From contig CAKZLA010000239.1 in NCBI GenBank assembly GCA_937124525.1, positions 1 to 11,792 on the forward strand: a stretch of 11,792 bases of DNA, written 5' to 3'. A model generated the notes under the pieces. That model worked only from the letters and a program-made list of their open reading frames with translations. It ran no database searches and was not told the origin of the DNA. A program made the translations under genes and the position numbers. This document shows positions 7,497-11,792 of this stretch, piece after piece. The first letter of the stretch is position 1. Each line of letters starts with the position of its first letter. This DNA comes from an uncultured Desulfobacterium sp. (GTDB lineage: Bacteria; Desulfobacterota; Desulfobacteria; Desulfobacterales; Desulfobacteraceae).

Positions 7497-7725
7497 CAAC
7501 CTGTCTCCTTGTTTGGGTTAGAGAAAAACTGGGGATTGGTTCTATCTTTGTTATGCCAGACAATTGGTGGTGCAATGGGTGAAATTAGAGTCTGAATTTT
7601 TCACATACTCTATGTTTTTGACAACAGCGAGGCATAATGGTAAATCTCAACATAAGTGCCCATAATGCAAGCCTTACCCACCCAAAAGTGGCCGATTTTA
7701 GAACCAATTTCAAAAACTGTCAGTA

Positions 7726-7754
7726 AATATAGGGTTTTGATTTTACTTTGTCAA
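7726..7754 (-). promoter_or_regulatory. Sigma70-type promoter of the trxA operon
   Basis: Reading leftward, a perfect TTGACA (7749-7754) is followed after exactly 17 nt by TATATT (7726-7731), a 6/6 and 5/6 match. Predicted start is near 7719, which leaves a leader of about 220 nt before the trxA ATG. It is the best promoter in the window. Confidence 0.7.
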
Positions 7755-7919
7755 TGAGTCAACAATCCATGAGCTAAAGACTCAGGGGTTTTCTTGTCGA
7801 TTTTTTATGAAAGAACTGGCTTGGTGCTAAATTTTGATGGGGAGACGGGGTAGGTTTGTGGTATTGGTATTATCATTTGGGGATTTCAGGTACAGATAAT
7901 CAGGGGGCTATAACGCCAA

Positions 7920-7999
7920 TAAGTACCCATACATATGTTTTTCAGTGTTCCATGGATATGTCTGGATTTTATCTTAAGAAATATATGCTCGGGTACTTA
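7920..7999. repeat. 9-bp inverted repeat flanking 62 nt upstream of purN
   Basis: TAAGTACCC (7920-7928) and GGGTACTTA (7991-7999) are perfect inverted copies. AAGTAC returns at 8023-8028, overlapping the presumed purN -10 box, so GTACTT at 7993-7998 could pair with either copy. Immediately left of the first arm, 7910-7922 is identical over 13 nt to part of the palindrome between proS and rel, suggesting these are decayed members of one repeat family. Confidence 0.45.
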
Positions 8000-8000
8000 C

Positions 8001-8031
8001 TTAACAGATGTCTGACCCAGTCAAGTACAAT
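8001..8031 (+). promoter_or_regulatory. Candidate promoter of purN
   Basis: TTAACA (8001-8006) and TACAAT (8026-8031) each match the sigma70 consensus at 5/6 positions, but the 19-nt spacer is longer than ideal. Predicted start is about 8038, roughly 35-50 nt before the gene. The -10 box overlaps the AAGTAC repeat. Confidence 0.4.
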
Positions 8032-8072
8032 TTAAATGCGAGAGTTGCGTAACAAAAAACAAAACAGAGAGG

Positions 8073-8810
8073 ATGAAGATTAAGATAATGGGTAAAAAAA
8101 TAAAGATCGGCGCATTGATATCAGGGGGAGGGACCAATCTTCAGGCCATTATTGATGCCTGTTCAACGGGCAGCATTGATGCAACATTGTTGTTCACCGG
8201 ATCTGACAATCCTGGTGTCAAGGGGCTTGATCGGGCCAGGCGGGCAGGTATTGATACCTTTGTAGTGGACTATGGAGATATCATCAGAAAGTTAAAAAAA
8301 GACCCCAATTCCATGGCATTGCCCGAGGATTTTGATCTGGAAGCCGTTCGAGGTCGCCAGACACTTTTTTCTGGGTCTGCCGATAATGAAAAAGTCACTG
8401 CCTTTTTACGATCCCGGGCAATTGCAGAAAGGGCGCTTTTAGATTACATACTTCCCCATAACATTGACTTGCTGGTGCTGGCAGGATTTATGCGTACCCT
8501 GACCCCTTATTTCATTGATCGCATGAATACTGTGCCTGGCAAGTGGAAAATTATGAATATTCATCCGGCTCTCCTGCCTTCATTTCCCGGAACAGATGGG
8601 TACGGCGATACCTTTCGTCATGGGTGCAAGGTAGGGGGCTGCACCGTTCATTTCATTGATTATGGAGAGGACACAGGACCCATCATTGGTCAGCGGGCTT
8701 TTGAAATAACCGATGAAGATACCCTGGAAAGCATTAAGAAAAAAGGGCTGAACCTGGAGTGGGCCCTTTATCCGGAATGTATCCAAAAATTTGCTGAAAA
8801 TAAAATTTGA
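8073..8810 (+). CDS. purN: Phosphoribosylglycinamide formyltransferase (GAR transformylase, PurN-type)
   Basis: The protein transfers a formyl group from 10-formyltetrahydrofolate to GAR in de novo purine synthesis. The 245-residue chain has the N-terminal phosphate loop ALISGGGTNLQAII (14-27), the folate-site region LVLAGFMRTLTP (134-145), the catalytic Asn162 and His164 in MNIHPALLPSFPG (161-173), and the catalytic Asp200 in YGEDTGPII (197-205). E. coli PurN has 212 residues; here a polar segment at about 70-120 lengthens the region before the folate site. A related formyltransferase is possible, but the Asn-His-Asp triad supports GAR. The start is uncertain: GAGAGG abuts this ATG with no spacing, and a second in-frame ATG at 8088 would put it about 15 nt away. 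It appears monocistronic. Confidence 0.85.
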   Translation: MKIKIMGKKIKIGALISGGGTNLQAIIDACSTGSIDATLLFTGSDNPGVKGLDRARRAGIDTFVVDYGDIIRKLKKDPNSMALPEDFDLEAVRGRQTLFSGSADNEKVTAFLRSRAIAERALLDYILPHNIDLLVLAGFMRTLTPYFIDRMNTVPGKWKIMNIHPALLPSFPGTDGYGDTFRHGCKVGGCTVHFIDYGEDTGPIIGQRAFEITDEDTLESIKKKGLNLEWALYPECIQKFAENKI

Positions 8811-8823
8811 TATTCTGGGGCAG

Positions 8824-8853
8824 GGGCAGGCATTATCCTCTGCCTATTTTTTT
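8824..8853 (+). terminator. Intrinsic terminator of purN
   Basis: A hairpin with GGCAGG (8825-8830) against CCTCTGCC (8837-8844; one bulged base) and a 6-nt loop is followed by TA and a run of seven T (8847-8853). The T run ends inside the stop codon of the convergent TraB-family gene. The reverse direction lacks a T-tract after the stem, so it is mainly one-directional. Confidence 0.8.
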
Positions 8854-10036
8854 AATGGATTACCTTAAGCATGAGGGGGATGGCCGTCATGGTGCCGATG
8901 GTGCTCCCAAGATTGGTGAACACCACCACAAGCAGAACCCGTGTTACATTATTTCGCCAGAATCCTTTTATGGAGAGAATGTCATTGGGGATGGACTCCA
9001 GATCCTTTACCTTGGGTTTTCTGGATACGGCTTCCACAAGGCCTGATACCCAGCCTGCTGCTATCATGGGATTCAGGGAGGTTAATGGGGCTGCCACAAT
9101 GGCGGAAATAATGGTATAGGGATGGGCCAGTGCCACAATGGCCCCGATGCCAGCAAAAATACCATTGGCCGCAATCCACAGCCAGATCATATCAGTGCCA
9201 GCTTCAGCGCCCTTCATGAAAAAACCCAGGGCCATGAGTACAATAATGGCACCGGGAATCAACCATTTTAAGACCTTGCCTAAGTTTCCTGCCGGAGGGA
9301 TGTCAGTGAGGGAATTTGTATCTATGGGGGTTTCCGGGGCCAGATGTTTCTTTATGCCCGGGGCGTGTCCGGCCCCCACAACGGCAACAATATGATTCCC
9401 CGGGGCATTGCTGATTTTTGCCGCAAGGAATTGATCCCGCTCTGCAATGAGAACCTTTTCCATGATGGGGTGGGATTTTTTCACGTCAGCCAGCAGAGTC
9501 TGGAGAAGGTCTTCTTGTTTCATCTGCTCAATCTCTTCTTCGGTGATCTCATCGGAGCTGCCCATGGAAAGCATGAGCTGAAACATTAGTTTTATCTTTT
9601 CCCAAAGCCCCATGCTGCGCCATACCCGGGTCAGGGTCACCTGTATTTCCCGGTCTGCGGGAATAAGGGTTGCCCCTTCTTCCTCTGCTGCCTCAACGGC
9701 ATTGATCATCTCCTGTCCCGGTTTGATGTCGAATTTTTCTGCAATTTTTTTTTGGAAAGAGGCCAGCATCAAGTTCATTAACAACAGCATGGCTTTTTTT
9801 TCTTTGATCACATTGGCAATGTCCATGTTGCGCCAGTTGTCGTTGTCTCGGATGGATTTTAGTCTGGAATTACAGAGCTCCACACACACGGTGTCCGGCT
9901 TTTCTTCATGGATAATCTCCTTGACAAGCCTTGCACTTTCCCGGGAGACATGGGCTGTGCCTATGAGGGTGATCTTTTTGCCATTGAAGGAAATTCTGTC
10001 AATCATATCTTCTTTATTCTGCTCATTTGCTTCCAT
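8852..10036 (-). CDS. TraB/PrgY-family (Tiki-like) membrane protein
   Basis: The family includes enterococcal PrgY/TraB, which block pheromone activity, and shares two GxxH motifs with Tiki-type metalloproteases; the bacterial substrate here is unknown. The 394-residue chain has a cytosolic-type N-terminal domain with LIGTAHVSRES (24-34; His29), VELCNSR (52-58; Glu53) and VVGAGHAPG (219-227; His224). About four hydrophobic segments follow near 255-273, 283-304, 307-330 and 366-390, placing it in the inner membrane. The frame extends upstream to a TTG at 10120, but that lies in the presumed -35 box and an ATG at 10090 lies before the predicted transcript start. I therefore use the ATG at 10036, with AAGGA 12 nt upstream; an ATG at 10006 is also possible. 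Confidence 0.85.
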   Translation of the reverse strand: MEANEQNKEDMIDRISFNGKKITLIGTAHVSRESARLVKEIIHEEKPDTVCVELCNSRLKSIRDNDNWRNMDIANVIKEKKAMLLLMNLMLASFQKKIAEKFDIKPGQEMINAVEAAEEEGATLIPADREIQVTLTRVWRSMGLWEKIKLMFQLMLSMGSSDEITEEEIEQMKQEDLLQTLLADVKKSHPIMEKVLIAERDQFLAAKISNAPGNHIVAVVGAGHAPGIKKHLAPETPIDTNSLTDIPPAGNLGKVLKWLIPGAIIVLMALGFFMKGAEAGTDMIWLWIAANGIFAGIGAIVALAHPYTIISAIVAAPLTSLNPMIAAGWVSGLVEAVSRKPKVKDLESIPNDILSIKGFWRNNVTRVLLVVVFTNLGSTIGTMTAIPLMLKVIH

Positions 10037-10092
10037 TAAAAATCCATATCCTTGGGATGAAGAACGTTGTTTATAAAATGACCTGATCATGG

Positions 10093-10120
10093 AGTATAAC
10101 CATTTTTGAAGCCATGACAA
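10093..10120 (-). promoter_or_regulatory. Promoter of the TraB-family gene
   Basis: Reading leftward, TTGTCA (10115-10120) and TATACT (10093-10098) are separated by 16 nt, each a 5/6 match to the sigma70 consensus. Predicted start is near 10086, which excludes the upstream TTG and ATG starts of the gene and leaves a leader of about 50 nt. Confidence 0.55.
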
Positions 10121-10139
10121 CTGAAATTAGTAGAAATAT

Positions 10140-10168
10140 TTGACCCGCATTGATTTCTCTGGTATCAG
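10140..10168 (+). promoter_or_regulatory. Promoter of the small gene at 10176, leaderless geometry
   Basis: TTGACC (10140-10145; 5/6) and TATCAG (10163-10168; 4/6) are separated by 17 nt. The ATG begins 7 nt after the -10 box, so transcription would start at or next to the start codon. This fits the absence of a Shine-Dalgarno sequence. Confidence 0.4.
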
Positions 10169-10175
10169 ATAAAGC

Positions 10176-10358
10176 ATGAAATCAATAGACGAACAAATAC
10201 TGAGAACCACCAAAGAAATTGTGGTTAAATTCATTGAGATGGGCCGGCTTTCCCCCACCAGTATCCATGAATCCTTTGCCGATGTTCACCGGACAGTGTC
10301 AGAGACCGTTAAAGGGGCTTTGAAGGAAGAATCTGTACCACCGGAATCGCAGGAGTAA
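10176..10358 (+). CDS. Small conserved-looking hypothetical protein, MucR/Ros N-terminus-like
   Basis: The 60-residue soluble protein begins MKSIDEQILRTTKEIVVKFI and continues MGRLSPTSIHESFADVHRTV, with an acidic, proline-containing tail. The pattern of a helix with KEIVVKFIEMGRLSP followed by a helix with FADVHRTV resembles the N-terminal part of MucR/Ros transcriptional regulators (the segment before their zinc finger) and short proteins of deltaproteobacteria. No zinc finger or DNA-binding part is present, so a function cannot be assigned. There is no Shine-Dalgarno sequence, and the promoter geometry suggests a leaderless message. It is divergent from the TraB-family gene and convergent with polA, 110 nt away. 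The 10359-10468 gap shows no good terminator. Confidence 0.65.
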   Translation: MKSIDEQILRTTKEIVVKFIEMGRLSPTSIHESFADVHRTVSETVKGALKEESVPPESQE

Positions 10359-10468
10359 GTTCTGTCAAAGAATGTACCAGCCTGCTTGACTTTTTTGTGC
10401 ACCAGGGCCTCACTGCCGCAGATATTGGGGTTGGTCATAACATCGGCCAGTCATGATAATTTGGTTGA

Positions 10469-11792
10469 TCAATGGGCCTCAGCCCAGTTGTTTCCGGCAT
10501 CAATGTTGACCTTCAGGGGAACCTTGAGATCAAACACGTTCTCCATCACCTCCTGTGCAAGGCCCATAAGGGCTTCTAATTCTTTCTCCGGCACCTCAAA
10601 AAGAATTTCATCGTGCACGGATAAAAGCATTCGTGATTCCATTTTTTTTTCTGTCAACGCTTTTTCCATGCGGATCATGGCAAGCTTGATCAGATCTGCG
10701 GCACTGCCCTGGATGGGGGTGTTGATGGCCATTCTTTCTGCAAATCCCCGCATGTTGGCATTGGCGGCATTGATGTCGTCCAGCCGTCGTTTTCTGCCCA
10801 GAAGCGTTACAACCTCTCCGGTTTCCCGGGCTGTGGCAATGGTGGTGTCGATGTATGTCTTGACCCCGGCGTACCGCTCAAAGTAGTTATCAATGTATGT
10901 TTGTGCCATTTTTCTGCTGATCTCCAGCTCTTTTCCCAGCTTAAATGCTCCCATGCCGTAAACAATGCCAAAATTAATGGCCTTGGCCTGGCGGCGCAGT
11001 TCTGGAGTGATGAATCCCGGCAAGGTGTTGAACACCTCTGCTGCCGTACGGGTGTGAATGTCTTCATCGTGGGTGAAGGCATCAATTAAAATGGAATCTT
11101 CGGCGCAATGGGCCAGAATGCGCAGCTCAATCTGGGAGTAGTCCGCCGCCACCAGCACATGTCCTTTTTCCGGAACAAACGACGCTCTGATCTCTTTGCC
11201 TTCCGGAGTGCGTATGGGGATGTTCTGGAGATTGGGGTCGGAGCTGCTCAGCCGTCCTGTGGCGGTGATGCTCTGGTTAAACGATGTGTGTATCCGGTGG
11301 GTCTTCGGGTGAACCAGCAGTTGTAATGCGTCGGTATAGGTGGATTTAAGCTTGCCAAGGGAGCGATAGCGCAATATTAAGGCCGGAAGTTCGTGGGATT
11401 GGGCAAGTTTTGTCAATACGTCAATATCCGTTGAATACCCCGTCTTTTTTTTGGTTTTTTTCTGGGTGGGCAGTTTTAGCTTTTCAAAAAGAATGGTGCC
11501 CAGTTGTTGGGATGAGTTGACATTGAACCGTTCGCCGGCCAGGGAAAATATCTCCTCCTCAATGGTGGACAGCTCCTGTTCAAAGCTTTTGGACAGATTG
11601 GACAGTTTTTCTGTGTCCACTCGGATACCATTCATTTCCATGCGGGCCAGCACCGGCACCAGGGGCATCTCAATTTCCTTCATCAGGGCATCAAGACCAT
11701 TTTTCCGGATACGTTTTTCTAAAATATGGTATGCCAGAAGGGTGATGTCTGCATCCTCTGCCGCATAGTCCACGGCCTTTTCAATTTCCACC
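10469..11792 (-). CDS. polA: DNA polymerase I, C-terminal part (5' end beyond the window)
   Basis: Pol I fills gaps in repair and replaces Okazaki primers. The 440 codons here cover the end of the 3'-5' exonuclease domain and the whole polymerase domain; the gene continues past the right edge, so the 5' nuclease domain is not seen. The exonuclease III motif YAAED keeps its Tyr and Asp (fragment residues 9 and 13), suggesting proofreading is intact. Polymerase motif A is ADYSQIELR (216-224, Asp217), motif B RRQAKAINFGIVYG (266-279, Lys270, Phe274) and motif C SVHDE (391-395, Asp394). Phe at the position of E. coli Phe762 predicts discrimination against dideoxynucleotides. The fragment ends NNWAEAH, a typical Pol I terminus. 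Confidence 0.97.
   Translation of the reverse strand, partial: VEIEKAVDYAAEDADITLLAYHILEKRIRKNGLDALMKEIEMPLVPVLARMEMNGIRVDTEKLSNLSKSFEQELSTIEEEIFSLAGERFNVNSSQQLGTILFEKLKLPTQKKTKKKTGYSTDIDVLTKLAQSHELPALILRYRSLGKLKSTYTDALQLLVHPKTHRIHTSFNQSITATGRLSSSDPNLQNIPIRTPEGKEIRASFVPEKGHVLVAADYSQIELRILAHCAEDSILIDAFTHDEDIHTRTAAEVFNTLPGFITPELRRQAKAINFGIVYGMGAFKLGKELEISRKMAQTYIDNYFERYAGVKTYIDTTIATARETGEVVTLLGRKRRLDDINAANANMRGFAERMAINTPIQGSAADLIKLAMIRMEKALTEKKMESRMLLSVHDEILFEVPEKELEALMGLAQEVMENVFDLKVPLKVNIDAGNNWAEAH

Larger units (their letters stand above)
7497..8072. other. 576-nt divergent intergenic region (trxA / purN)
   Basis: No supported coding frame lies here. It is more AT-rich than the flanking genes. 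It contains a strong leftward promoter (7726-7754) and a rightward one near purN (8001-8031). Short repeats are present: ATAAGTGCCCATA (7652-7664) recurs as ATAAGTACCCATA (7919-7931); TAAGTACCC (7920-7928) is inverted as GGGTACTTA (7991-7999); ATGTCTG occurs at 7958 and 8008; TGAGTC and GACTCA flank an 18-nt loop around 7755-7784. About 7755-7900 is otherwise unexplained. A small RNA cannot be excluded, but I see no recognised riboswitch. Confidence 0.6.

Noticed and set aside
7618..7646. Rightward TTGACA-17-TAAATC promoter in the trxA leader
   Set aside because: The -10 match is poor (3/6), and it would give purN a leader of over 400 nt although a nearer promoter exists; an antisense RNA remains possible but unsupported.
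7755..7800. TGAGTC/GACTCA hairpin followed by GGGGTTTT
   Set aside because: The stem is 6 bp with an 18-nt loop and no clean T run, and no gene ends nearby, so a terminator call is unsupported.
10208..10434. Short minus-strand frame reading MTNPNICGSEALVHKKVKQA across the polA-small gene gap
   Set aside because: It looks slightly protein-like, but it overlaps the small gene antisense, has an in-frame stop just upstream and matches no family I know; I cannot tell a gene remnant from chance.

Overview
The window reads as ordinary chromosomal DNA of a moderate-GC, Gram-negative, probably anaerobic bacterium. Gene content points to the Desulfobacterota, most likely a Desulfobacteraceae-type sulfate reducer: an archaeal/eukaryote-type prolyl-tRNA synthetase next to ispG, a long bifunctional Rel, a BamD lipoprotein (so an outer membrane), a TraB/PrgY-family membrane protein and a small MucR-N-terminus-like protein. 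The taxonomic call is inference from family resemblance, not from a search.

Layout. Bases 1-174 hold a GC-rich dyad block and no convincing gene. A rightward block follows: ispG (isoprenoid MEP pathway), proS (prolyl-tRNA synthetase), then a 217-nt gap carrying a large imperfect palindrome, then rel ((p)ppGpp synthetase/hydrolase). rel ends tail-to-tail with leftward rpmB (ribosomal protein L28); their stop codons overlap by two bases. rpmB seems to have its own promoter about 150 nt upstream, and that leader is antisense to a doubtful 42-residue membrane ORF. Next is a tightly coupled leftward operon trxA-trxB-bamD (thioredoxin, thioredoxin reductase, outer-membrane assembly lipoprotein), with overlapping stop and start codons.

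A 576-nt non-coding region (7497-8072) separates trxA from rightward purN. It holds a very good leftward sigma70-type promoter for trxA (giving a leader of about 220 nt), a plausible purN promoter close to the gene, and short repeats, one of which shares 13 identical bases with the palindrome between proS and rel. purN ends at a clear intrinsic terminator. The leftward TraB/PrgY gene follows, then a small rightward gene whose promoter geometry suggests a leaderless mRNA, and finally the C-terminal 440 codons of leftward polA, which runs off the right edge.

The coding content is housekeeping: isoprenoid synthesis, translation, the stringent response, thiol redox, purine synthesis and DNA repair. 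I see no defence island, CRISPR array, prophage, insertion-sequence transposase or biosynthetic cluster. The points most worth a second look are the altered nucleotide-binding motif in the Rel synthetase domain, the palindrome family in the intergenic regions, the possible leaderless small gene, and the extra segment in PurN.
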